A stretch of 64,000 bases of DNA from assembly GCA_910578495.1 (NCBI GenBank), contig CAJTRE010000001.1, positions 1 through 64,000 of the forward strand. Direction: 5' to 3'. The DNA is from an uncultured Dorea sp. GTDB taxonomy: Bacteria; Bacillota; Clostridia; Lachnospirales; Lachnospiraceae. The notes beneath the pieces were generated by a model. It was given only the letters and a program-made list of their open reading frames with translations, did not search any database and had not been told where the DNA came from. Below are positions 8,632 to 16,312 of this stretch, one piece after another. The position numbers and the translations under genes were made by a program. Position 1 is the first letter of the stretch, and each line of letters opens with the position of its first letter.

Positions 8632-10051
8632 TTACAATGATGAAATAGCAGAAATTACATCTATTTTGTCAGCGTCATATGAAGGTGTAAATGATTATGA
8701 TAAAGAACAGGCAATAAGCGTTGCAGAACGAATGGCATTGTCAATCGGCAATGAAATGCTTGATGGCAGAACATCAGAGTTTAAGCAAAATGTTAAAAAA
8801 TCATCTAAACTACAGAAATATCTTACAAGGCTTTATGATGAATGCTGCAGAGATGGTAATTGCGATTCTTGCCCAATAAATAAGTATTGTAATTCTTATA
8901 TCAAATCAAGAATAGAAAGCTATGATAGAAATGCTCCTGTCATGATTGATTTGTTTTGTGGAGCAGGGGGTTTATCATTAGGTTTTACTCAAAATGGATT
9001 TATAACAAGCTTAGCTAACGATATTGAACCTTGTTGCGTTGATACTTATGCACATAATCATCCGGATACGCCTCGGGAAAACATTATCTTAGGAGATATT
9101 AACAATGTTATAGAAAATATCACTGAGCTTCAAAGATTCTCAAGTGTGGATGTAGTTGTAGGTGGTCCTCCTTGCCAGGGATTTAGTATGGCAAATAGAC
9201 AACGTCTTATTGATGATCCAAGAAACAAGCTCTACAAGAGTTATGTGAAAGTTGTAAGCATTGTTTCTCCGAAATTTTTTGTTATGGAAAATGTTAAGGG
9301 CATGAAATCTGTATCTTCTCAAGTTATAGAGGACTTTACTAATATTGGATATAAGGTATCATGTAGAATTTTAAATGCAAAAGATTTTGGTGTTCCACAG
9401 AATAGAGAAAGATTAATTTTCATAGGTAATAAACTTGGAATAGACAATGAGGTTTTATTTGATGAAATAGAATCTCTGTCGAAGACAATACCGGATTATA
9501 ACCTTGCAGATGCATTGTATGGGTTACGTTCATTAAGGGCTTCAAGGAAAAGAAATTCTACCGAGCTTGATTCAGAGGTATCGGGAAGAAAGATAGAAGG
9601 CGCAGTAAATACAGTTATGACGCCATACCTTGCAATGATTAATCAGAATAGAAACTGCAAGGTCACATTTAATCACAAAGCTAGATTTAATAATGATAGA
9701 GATATCGAAATTTATGGAAGATTGAATCAAGGTGATAGGTCGGATGATCCTAAAATCGCTGATATAATGCCATATAGTCGCAGAAACGGAATATTCAAAG
9801 ACAAGTATTTTAAACTTGAAGAAAATAAAGTTTGTAAGACTATAACAGCACATATGAAATTTGATTGCAATATGTATATTCATCCAACACAAGCAAGAGG
9901 ATTAACACCGAGAGAAGCTGCAAGGGTTCAATCGTACCCAGACGATTATTTCTTTAGGGGTGCTTATACAAAAACATATATGCAGATAGGCAATTCAGTA
10001 CCTCCTTTATTAGGAAGAGCAATTGCTACGGTCATAAAAAAATATTTATAA
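8621..10051 (+). CDS. DNA (cytosine-5) methyltransferase, LlaJI M2-like, with Cys-rich N-terminal extension
   Basis: This 476-aa protein overlaps the end of the previous methyltransferase by 11 bp. C5-methyltransferase motifs begin late: DLFCGAGGLSLGF near 108, GGPPCQGFS near 180, MENVKGM near 222, QNRERLIFIG near 262, LTPREAARVQSYP near 430 and QIGNSVPP near 455. The first 105 residues are an extra domain with a Cys cluster (DECCRDGNCDSCPINKYC, about 73-90), possibly binding zinc or DNA. Together with the upstream enzyme it would protect both strands of a non-palindromic site from the nuclease encoded next. Confidence 0.88.
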   Translation: MMNNYNDEIAEITSILSASYEGVNDYDKEQAISVAERMALSIGNEMLDGRTSEFKQNVKKSSKLQKYLTRLYDECCRDGNCDSCPINKYCNSYIKSRIESYDRNAPVMIDLFCGAGGLSLGFTQNGFITSLANDIEPCCVDTYAHNHPDTPRENIILGDINNVIENITELQRFSSVDVVVGGPPCQGFSMANRQRLIDDPRNKLYKSYVKVVSIVSPKFFVMENVKGMKSVSSQVIEDFTNIGYKVSCRILNAKDFGVPQNRERLIFIGNKLGIDNEVLFDEIESLSKTIPDYNLADALYGLRSLRASRKRNSTELDSEVSGRKIEGAVNTVMTPYLAMINQNRNCKVTFNHKARFNNDRDIEIYGRLNQGDRSDDPKIADIMPYSRRNGIFKDKYFKLEENKVCKTITAHMKFDCNMYIHPTQARGLTPREAARVQSYPDDYFFRGAYTKTYMQIGNSVPPLLGRAIATVIKKYL

Positions 10052-10064
10052 GGAGGAATAGCAA

Positions 10065-11738
10065 ATGGATTTTAATTCAGCAGTTTCATTGGTTGTGTCT
10101 GTGCTTGATTCTACGGGAACTATTATTGATTCGAATGATTATGACGGGTTAATAATAAAGAAATTAGAGGCTTCTAATACACTTGATGATAATAGAACAA
10201 CAAATCAAACACATATTGCTATTACTGGAAATCAGATGGATATTTTTCCTTATTTGAGGTCTGATGGGTATTTTAACAACATCGAGTCAGATGCAACGTT
10301 AAAAAAATACTTTATTACCCAAGTTCCCATGTTTTTATATGAGAGCAATATTAAATATTTAAGTGGTGATAATCAGACAGAAATATTCTTCAGTGATGCA
10401 AAAAAGAAAAGTTGTACATCAATTGTAAGAAGTCGAAGAAAGAATCAAGCAGATCAAATACAAGTTTCCTTGATAAATTTTGATGGGGAAGATTTTGTCA
10501 GCTTCAGAAAAATGATTCATGCGGGTTCGTATTTGATTATTATGAAGAAAAAGACTCAGTTTAGTTACGATGTATTTGGCGTAATTCCTAATAGAGGCAT
10601 TGATGGAGACGGACAGTTGTCTTTGCTTAACAATCAGTTTTTCAAATTGGCAACTAATACACCTGTAAATGTTGAGGAATTACAAGGAAATGGTACGGAT
10701 GGACTTTCTTATGCTCAAAAAGAGCAACTTAGAAAAACAAGTGGCGAAAATATTCTTTTATATGGTGTTCCTGGTTCTGGAAAGAGTTGGACAATCCAGC
10801 ACGAATATTGTGATGTTGAGGAGTGTATGGAGCGTTTAGTTTTCCATCCAGATTATATGTACTCTGATTTTGTGGGTCAAATTCTTCCTGTTGTAAAAAA
10901 AGATGACGAAGGCAAGGAAAAGGTGCGATACGAGTTCAAACCGGGACCATTTACCAAGATTTTAAAGAAGGCATATGAAGACCCACAAAGGTCATATTAT
11001 CTTGTCATCGAAGAAATTAATAGAGGTAACGCACCGGCTATCTTTGGTGAGATATTCCAGCTGCTTGATAGAATGGATAAAGATAAGGATGGCTTTAAAA
11101 AAGGTACAAGTGAATACGGAATTACTAATGAAAATATTGCTTTAGAGGTATATGGTGATTCAGAAAGAAAGGTTCGTATACCTGCTAACCTCTCTATTCT
11201 TGGTACAATGAATACATCTGACCAAAATGTTTTTACTCTTGATACAGCTTTCCAACGCAGATGGATTATGAGAATGATAAAGAATTCTTTTGTTAAGCAT
11301 GAATATGCTGACAAACCGATTCTTGATACTACTGTATCTTGGAAACAGTTCTGTGAGGCAATTAATGAAGAAATCCTGCGTAGAAATAATGTGACGTCTT
11401 CTGAAGATAAGCGTTTAGGTGCTTACTTTGTATCTGCAGATGACTTAGCTTATGTTGAAACACAAGATGGGGATTCTGAGAAACAAATCATAGAGGCTGA
11501 ACATAAGAATGCTCGATTTGCAGAAAAGGTAATTAAATATCTTTGGGATGATGCATTCAAATTTTCTCATCCGGATACATTTGATACTCGCAGATATAAG
11601 AGTCTTGAAACGGTAATTGAAACATTTAATGCTTCAAAAGGCAATGATAGATTTAAGGTATATCATGAGAATTTAAGAAAGCTGATTATTGAAGGTGTAG
11701 ATGAGAATAATTCAGTTTCTGATGAAGATAACGAATAA
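10065..11738 (+). CDS. McrB-like AAA+ protein, LlaJI R1-type restriction subunit
   Basis: This 557-aa protein has an N-terminal domain of about 210 residues, probably for DNA recognition, and then an AAA+ module. Walker A GVPGSGKSW is near 234. The segment containing EEINRGNAPAIFGE and its NRG signature (near 318) is typical of McrB GTPases. GTMNTSDQNVFTLD (near 382) is the sensor region. McrB-type proteins form rings that translocate DNA with a nuclease partner. Its partner is the LlaJI-family protein that follows after 20 bp. GGAGG precedes the start. In LlaJI systems R1 and R2 are both needed for cleavage. Confidence 0.85.
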   Translation: MDFNSAVSLVVSVLDSTGTIIDSNDYDGLIIKKLEASNTLDDNRTTNQTHIAITGNQMDIFPYLRSDGYFNNIESDATLKKYFITQVPMFLYESNIKYLSGDNQTEIFFSDAKKKSCTSIVRSRRKNQADQIQVSLINFDGEDFVSFRKMIHAGSYLIIMKKKTQFSYDVFGVIPNRGIDGDGQLSLLNNQFFKLATNTPVNVEELQGNGTDGLSYAQKEQLRKTSGENILLYGVPGSGKSWTIQHEYCDVEECMERLVFHPDYMYSDFVGQILPVVKKDDEGKEKVRYEFKPGPFTKILKKAYEDPQRSYYLVIEEINRGNAPAIFGEIFQLLDRMDKDKDGFKKGTSEYGITNENIALEVYGDSERKVRIPANLSILGTMNTSDQNVFTLDTAFQRRWIMRMIKNSFVKHEYADKPILDTTVSWKQFCEAINEEILRRNNVTSSEDKRLGAYFVSADDLAYVETQDGDSEKQIIEAEHKNARFAEKVIKYLWDDAFKFSHPDTFDTRRYKSLETVIETFNASKGNDRFKVYHENLRKLIIEGVDENNSVSDEDNE

Positions 11739-11758
11739 TTACGAAAGGAGGAAAACCG

Positions 11759-13033
11759 ATGGACTTAGGATTGAATTTGAAAGTCAGATGTCATGTTAAT
11801 AAAAATGGTGATGGCGACCGCTTTGTTGGAGTAAAAGCTGACACAAATAATGCTATGGTTTTCTTCCCAATGGGTTATCGTTTGCCAGATAGTGAAGAAG
11901 ATATAAGAGAAGATATTCTAAAACTTATAGAGGTAATATCTACTTTTAATGATTCGAAAGATAGACTTTTAGCTATGGATGAGTTTGCAGCACCACAGTC
12001 TGTAAACTTTCCTGTAAATGCATATATGAATATTATCCGATACTTTTTGGAACAGAGTGATTACTACAAGGAGAGAGAACAGGTAAGGAAAACTGCTGAC
12101 CGAGGGAAAATAGATTTTCCTGCATCTCTTAGAAAAAATGTGAAGTTTTTTCAAGAAGATGGCTCGCCTTTCTTTGATAGATATACTGTAAAGGGCTCCA
12201 GTCCAAATGAGAAAAATCTGATTACTCAAATCCATAAGTACTGCGTATATGAGGCTTTTAGTACATTGGGGTGGTTGTTTACACCGCATCTTCCTCCAGA
12301 TCCTCATATTACATTAGAATCAGAACGCTTTTTATTTGCTTTGAGAAAAAAACTTAGCGTTACTCATAACGACAAGGATAAGTTGTTATTTCAAGCGATG
12401 ATTCAGATGCTGGAATACTTAGATACAGAGAATGATAATAAACAGTATTATTTTGGAACAGATAGATTTGAGTATGTCTGGGAAAAACTCATAGATGAAG
12501 TTTTTGGAATCCGGGGAAAAGAAGAATTCTTCCCAAGAACCAAATGGAATCTCAAATTTAATGCAAATAAAGACAATCACGCATTAGAGCCGGATAGTAT
12601 CATGATATGTGATGATAAAATTTATGTTCTTGATGCAAAGTATTATAGATATGGTGTGACTGGTGAGCCAAGGCATCTTCCAGAATCGTCATCAATAAAT
12701 AAGCAAATTACATATGGCGAATACATTGATAATTGCCAAGAACTTAAAACCAAGTATGGAGATTTGCCTATATACAATGCTTTTTTAATGCCATTTAATA
12801 GAGGCGAGAATCCTTTTAATGTATCTGATGATTATTTCTTGAATATCGGTGAAGCAACAGGTGAATGGAAAAATGATGCTAAATTATATGAGCATGTTCA
12901 AGGTGTTGTTATTGATATACGATTTTTAATGAATAATTATACGGGGTCGCATAAAAGCAAAATTAGAAAATTGGCCAAGGTCATAGATGAAGAGTTGGCT
13001 AAAAATAATGGTTCTTTGCCAGAGGTAGATTAA
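11759..13033 (+). CDS. LlaJI-family restriction endonuclease, R2 / McrC-like subunit
   Basis: This 424-aa protein has a C-terminal nuclease core with LEPDSIMICDD and VLDAKYY at about 276-296, a PD-(D/E)XK pattern. It fits the LlaJI restriction endonuclease family, functional analogue of McrC. AAAGGAGG stands seven bases before the ATG. It is the last gene of a four-enzyme operon and is followed by a terminator. It would cut invading DNA lacking the methylation laid down by the two C5 methyltransferases. Such systems on prophages protect the lysogen from other phages. Confidence 0.85.
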   Translation: MDLGLNLKVRCHVNKNGDGDRFVGVKADTNNAMVFFPMGYRLPDSEEDIREDILKLIEVISTFNDSKDRLLAMDEFAAPQSVNFPVNAYMNIIRYFLEQSDYYKEREQVRKTADRGKIDFPASLRKNVKFFQEDGSPFFDRYTVKGSSPNEKNLITQIHKYCVYEAFSTLGWLFTPHLPPDPHITLESERFLFALRKKLSVTHNDKDKLLFQAMIQMLEYLDTENDNKQYYFGTDRFEYVWEKLIDEVFGIRGKEEFFPRTKWNLKFNANKDNHALEPDSIMICDDKIYVLDAKYYRYGVTGEPRHLPESSSINKQITYGEYIDNCQELKTKYGDLPIYNAFLMPFNRGENPFNVSDDYFLNIGEATGEWKNDAKLYEHVQGVVIDIRFLMNNYTGSHKSKIRKLAKVIDEELAKNNGSLPEVD

Positions 13034-13039
13034 TCTAGA

Positions 13040-13083
13040 AACCAAGACAAGTGGAATTATCCGCCTGCCTTGGTTATTTTTTT
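13040..13083. terminator. Terminator between the restriction operon and the convergent zinc-finger gene
   Basis: AACCAAG (13040-13046) pairs with CTTGGTT (13069-13075), with further GC pairs inside, followed by a run of eight T on the plus strand. It overlaps the end of the minus-strand gene. Confidence 0.75.
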
Positions 13084-14261
13084 TGTCTAGAGCGATAGTC
13101 TCGCTGATTACTTGCATTCCTACAAGCATCACAGCAATACTTTTTTCTGCTATTTGATGTTTTGACAAGGAAGAAATTGGTGCAAGAAGGGTTTGCACAT
13201 TTTCTATATATTTCCGATTTTGGTTTCATGTAGAAGAGAGAAAAATATAAAGCAGTCAAGAGATTAGGAGCCTTCCATGAAGGTTCTAATGTTACTGGAT
13301 TATATATTGGTTTCATTCGAGAAACATGGTGATTGATTTCTTGTGACAGCACATGTTTAGCAATAATTAACAGTGCTTTTTTCATTTTATCATCAAGATC
13401 TAAATTTGATGTTCCATAGAATTCTATGCCCAAATCAAATGAGACATTCTTAATAACCCCATTAGAATTCATAAAATGAAAAAGAAAATCAATTAGCAAC
13501 CTTTGAATTTTGGATACATGATGGCAATTCTTATAGGCTACTGTAATCTTCCTGTATCTTGAGTCATCAATGCCTGGATAAGAATACATAAATTTTTCTC
13601 CAGTTGAAATGTCTTCATATTCATCAACACGCAAGTTAAACGATTTCCCATATATGATGTCCGGAATACTATAATAATCTTCATTATCTATTGTGATATA
13701 GTCAGAACTATCATTTATTGTAATTACAGAATCTAAAGTTTTAAATACAGAATCATGATATCCGGTATATGTTTGTTTTTCAGTAATTTTCATTTCTATT
13801 GGTGGTGCTAGTAATAAAAATAGGGTTAAACGAAGGATCTCATCATAATTGATTGTGACATTTTGTAATTCATTCATGAGTAATAATGCAGCTTTGATGT
13901 GGTAGGTTACTTGTATAAGATGGCTAAAATCTACAATATTAGTTTCATTAGGTGGCATTTTGAAAAAGTAGCCGTAGTTTTCAAAAAACTCCAATAAGGC
14001 TTTTGCATTGTTTGAGGGTAATGATAGAAATTTTCCTAATATATTTTTATGAATGATTGATCCAAATTCAGTAGTTAAACATAGCCCATCGTTTCCGCTA
14101 AAGGAAAAAAATAGTTGTTCATCACTATCAGAGACGACGGTAAGAATATTTTTTGAAACGAAATGTGGATTGTCATTTTTTTGGATCTCAAAATGACATT
14201 TTTGTCCAATAAATGAAAAATAATCTGTTCCTAAATTAAAAAAATTTTCAGCATCTATCAT
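13074..14261 (-). CDS. Zinc-finger protein with CGNR-like C-terminus, possible phage regulator
   Basis: This 395-aa protein ends with CANPSCTNFF...RKKYCCDACRNASNQRDYR, which resembles the CGNR-type zinc finger found at the end of some DNA-binding regulators. The rest, about 350 residues, has no motif I recognise. The start is supported by AAGGAG eight bases upstream. It is the only minus-strand gene in the prophage and is transcribed away from the early operon, the position usually held by the lysogeny repressor. The gap to the early genes contains four AGTAAGT-type repeats. A role as repressor or immunity factor is inference. It could also be cargo. Confidence 0.6.
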   Translation of the reverse strand: MIDAENFFNLGTDYFSFIGQKCHFEIQKNDNPHFVSKNILTVVSDSDEQLFFSFSGNDGLCLTTEFGSIIHKNILGKFLSLPSNNAKALLEFFENYGYFFKMPPNETNIVDFSHLIQVTYHIKAALLLMNELQNVTINYDEILRLTLFLLLAPPIEMKITEKQTYTGYHDSVFKTLDSVITINDSSDYITIDNEDYYSIPDIIYGKSFNLRVDEYEDISTGEKFMYSYPGIDDSRYRKITVAYKNCHHVSKIQRLLIDFLFHFMNSNGVIKNVSFDLGIEFYGTSNLDLDDKMKKALLIIAKHVLSQEINHHVSRMKPIYNPVTLEPSWKAPNLLTALYFSLFYMKPKSEIYRKCANPSCTNFFLVKTSNSRKKYCCDACRNASNQRDYRSRQKK

Positions 14262-14280
14262 ATAATATGCTCCTTAATTA

Positions 14281-14310
14281 AGCTCTCCTGCATAAAGGGG
14301 GAGCTTTTTT
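14281..14310. terminator. Hairpin with T run between divergent genes
   Basis: AGCTCTCC pairs with GGGGAGCT around a 9-10-base loop, followed by six T on the plus strand. For the minus-strand gene it lies in the 5' leader, 20 bases before its start. For the plus strand it would stop transcription entering the early region. Confidence 0.55.
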
Positions 14311-14319
14311 ATGTGTAAT

Positions 14320-14438
14320 AGTAAGTGAAAAATAATTGAAATATAGTTTTTACTACTTACTATTATATATCTTATTTGCAGAAATACAAGTGTAAACCCT
14401 CAAAAGTAAGTGATAATGTTAGAAATTTACTTACTTAT
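14320..14438. promoter_or_regulatory. Four AGTAAGT-type repeats in the divergent control region
   Basis: AGTAAGTGAA at 14320, ACTTACTATT around 14354, AAGTAAGTGA at 14404 and ACTTACTTAT at 14429 are direct and inverted copies of the same word. They lie between the minus-strand zinc-finger gene and the first early gene, so they are likely operators for divergent promoters. No convincing -35/-10 pair was assigned. Confidence 0.6.
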
Positions 14439-14489
14439 ATGAAATGACTAAAATAAGGGCATAAGCAAAACAAAAACGAGGTGATTTCA

Positions 14490-14684
14490 ATGGCAAATAT
14501 CCGTGATTCCGATTACATTGCAAGCATCATGCAGTCAGTTTCTGTTATTAGCTCTGAACTTGATAGTCGAGTAGCTGAGTCTGTGTTTGAGAAATATGGG
14601 GCTAATAGCGTTTATGACTTAAACCCAACCTACCTGCCAGATGTATTTTCGGAGCTTTACGCAATCGAAGCCGATCTTCGATAG
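14490..14684 (+). CDS. Small conserved-looking phage protein, function unknown
   Basis: The product is 64 aa starting MANIRDSDYIASIMQSV. The start at ATG 14490 is chosen because GAGGTGA stands nine bases upstream; an upstream GTG at 14481 overlaps that site. It is acidic and mostly helical by look, with no cysteines or membrane segment. It is the first gene on the plus strand after the control region, so it is probably an early gene. No function can be given. Confidence 0.65.
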   Translation: MANIRDSDYIASIMQSVSVISSELDSRVAESVFEKYGANSVYDLNPTYLPDVFSELYAIEADLR

Positions 14685-14730
14685 GAATACTGCCCAATCT
14701 TTTTTAATTATCACAATCGTTATATATAAC

Positions 14731-14745
14731 GAGGACGTCCTTTTT
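14731..14745 (+). terminator. Possible terminator after the first early gene
   Basis: The short palindrome GAGGACGTCC is followed directly by five T, then ACG and six more T. The stem is short, so it is weak evidence. Confidence 0.35.
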
Positions 14746-14850
14746 ACGTTTTTTCGTGGCTACTAAGTAGAGGAATATGATTTGGACAACCAATCTTGAA
14801 CCATACGGTTCGAAATTAAAGGCTTCTTTGTATAAGACTACAAATTAAAG

Positions 14851-15045
14851 TCTTCCCTTTAGGGGAGAACCCCACAAATAAGAAATAGAAAATCGTGTCG
14901 GAGTGCGCAATCAGACAGGATATCTCATAGGTTTCGATTCACTGTGATAAAGACAGTGGACGAGCCGTGCAGAGATACCCTTACTTTGTTGCGCTCTTTT
15001 TAGGCTTAACGGGTCTGTGTGTATCTCTACAACAGACCTATTTTT
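14851..15045 (+). ncRNA. Candidate structured leader RNA or small RNA
   Basis: The 400-bp gene-free stretch before the sigma-like gene can fold into several perfect helices. The first is TCTTCCC/GGGGAGA (14851-14867). A nested three-helix domain follows: GCGCAA 14905-14910 with TTGCGC 14989-14994, TATCTC 14921-14926 with GAGATA 14972-14977, and CACTGT 14940-14945 with ACAGTG 14953-14958. Then comes GGTCTGT/ACAGACC (15012-15038) with five T. The outer helix of the nested domain and the last hairpin are each followed by a T run. I do not recognise a known RNA family. It could be an attenuating leader or an independent phage sRNA. Confidence 0.5.
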
Positions 15046-15058
15046 ATATCTTGTCATG

Positions 15059-15083
15059 ATTGCCTTCCGAGTTAGGAGGCAAT
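15059..15083 (+). promoter_or_regulatory. Hairpin masking the ribosome site of the sigma-like gene
   Basis: ATTGCCT (15059-15065) is complementary to AGGCAAT (15077-15083), and half of the AGGAGG ribosome site (15074-15079) sits in the stem, three bases before the ATG at 15086. Folding would lower translation. Confidence 0.5.
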
Positions 15084-15085
15084 TT

Positions 15086-15700
15086 ATGAAAATTTTTAAG
15101 ACAAATACCACAAAAAGAGGAACTTACACTTACACATTTACAAACGTAGATGGAAACGAAGAAAAGGTGACACTTCGTCCCGGTGAAAACGGAATAACAG
15201 AGGCAGATATTAAAATGCTTCATTCCTTAGATGACAGCGAGGTTTACTACAATCTCAAAAATCTTAGACCGGAAAGAACTGCAGAAGAAAAAGCAACTAT
15301 TAAGGCTTGGACAGAAGAGTACATAAAAAAAGAAACAGCCTATCGTGGATATGCACCATGCGATGATGAAGTTAAGGCAGCAGTCAAAGAGGCATTTCCG
15401 AGCAATTACAATCTTTCACTTGATTATCGGTTTGGTGATGATGAATCGGATACAGATATGAGTAAAAGCAAAATCTTATTAGAGGTAGCGACAACTATAG
15501 AAGAAAAGGAAGAAAGTCCAGAAACATTGCGTGTTCGAGAACTTATCAGTCAGCTGACACCGAAACAAAGAGATGTTGTTCAAAAGGTGTGGTTTGAAGA
15601 AATGTCATTTACTGATGTTGCTAAGGAAAAAGGGACATCTCCGGCCAATATTAAACAGACATATGACAGAGCCATTGAGTTCATCCGAAAAAACTTTTAA
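15086..15700 (+). CDS. Phage RNA polymerase sigma-70-like factor (region 4)
   Basis: This 204-aa protein has a C-terminal helix-turn-helix of sigma region 4 type (about residues 147-200, LTPKQRDVVQKVWFEEMSFTDVAKEKGTSPANIKQTYDRA). A central part, about 80-115, includes AYRGYAPCDDEVKAAVKEAF. The N-terminal 45 residues form a separate small domain. The start at 15086 follows AGGAGG; upstream in-frame codons have no ribosome site. Proteins of this kind direct RNA polymerase to phage promoters. It lies behind a long structured leader and could act on the repeated promoter-like boxes found elsewhere in the phage, by inference. Confidence 0.7.
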   Translation: MKIFKTNTTKRGTYTYTFTNVDGNEEKVTLRPGENGITEADIKMLHSLDDSEVYYNLKNLRPERTAEEKATIKAWTEEYIKKETAYRGYAPCDDEVKAAVKEAFPSNYNLSLDYRFGDDESDTDMSKSKILLEVATTIEEKEESPETLRVRELISQLTPKQRDVVQKVWFEEMSFTDVAKEKGTSPANIKQTYDRAIEFIRKNF

Positions 15701-15715
15701 AAAATTTTTCGGTAA

Positions 15716-15752
15716 AAGTTAAAAAAGCGTTATTTTCCTTTGCCTGTTACTT
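15716..15752 (+). repeat. 37-bp phage box, copy A
   Basis: AAGTTAAAA, 14 variable bases, then TTTGCCTGTTACTT. The same pattern with identical spacing occurs at 20281-20317 and 51713-51749, each time just upstream of a gene. It may be a phage promoter or protein-binding site. This copy precedes the gene at 15790. Confidence 0.7.
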
Positions 15753-15789
15753 GTAAGGGAGAACGCCTTACAGAAAGGATGGTGCAGAT

Positions 15790-16017
15790 ATGGCATTGAA
15801 ACACAAAATCACAATCAATGTTTCAGACTCCAACGGTAAGAAAGCCAACGTCCTCAGAGCAGCGGATATGCGATTGCCGTCAAGAATTGCAAGATTCTTA
15901 TTCGGTGACTTCACACAGGTATATTTGCTTGCTCCCGGACAGACGGTTGAATCCGTGGATGTAAGAGAAATCAAGGAAGGAGGTAAGTCTAATGGGAAAA
16001 ATGAAAGAGTTAGCTGA
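15790..16017 (+). CDS. Small phage early protein, function unknown
   Basis: This 75-aa protein starts MALKHKITINVSDSNGKK and contains a beta-rich N-terminus and FLFGDFTQVYLLAPGQTVESVDV. AAAGGATG stands upstream of the ATG. It follows a 37-bp phage box and overlaps the next gene by 26 bp, so it is in an operon with it and the exonuclease gene. No recognisable domain. Confidence 0.65.
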   Translation: MALKHKITINVSDSNGKKANVLRAADMRLPSRIARFLFGDFTQVYLLAPGQTVESVDVREIKEGGKSNGKNERVS

Positions 16018-16312
16018 ACAGGTAACAGAACTTAAAAAATGTGGTGAAATTCTTATTGGTATTTCAGAAACACTGACTGAGATGTTCTCGGCAGCAGATA
16101 TAGAAAAGCCAATAAAAGATGAACCTAAGCCGGAATCAGCAGAGAAAAGACCACTGACATTAGAAGAAGTTAGAGCAGTACTCGCTCGTAGGTCAAGAGA
16201 TGGACATACGGAGGAAGTAAAAGCGGTTATTTCTAGCTTTGGTGCAGATAAGCTATCTGCGATTGACCCTTCACAGTACGAAGAATTACTTAAAAAGGTG
16301 GAGATGATCTGA
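15992..16312 (+). CDS. Phage early protein, function unknown
   Basis: This 106-aa protein begins with a coiled-coil-like helix (MGKMKELAEQVTELKKCGEIL). A charged linker follows, then a helical C-terminus (LTLEEVRAVLARRSRDGHTEEVKAVISSFGADKLS). Such proteins sit upstream of the DUF2800 nuclease in many Firmicutes phages. The C-terminal part looks like a small helical protein-interaction module. GGAGG precedes the start. It ends where the next gene begins. Confidence 0.65.
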   Translation: MGKMKELAEQVTELKKCGEILIGISETLTEMFSAADIEKPIKDEPKPESAEKRPLTLEEVRAVLARRSRDGHTEEVKAVISSFGADKLSAIDPSQYEELLKKVEMI

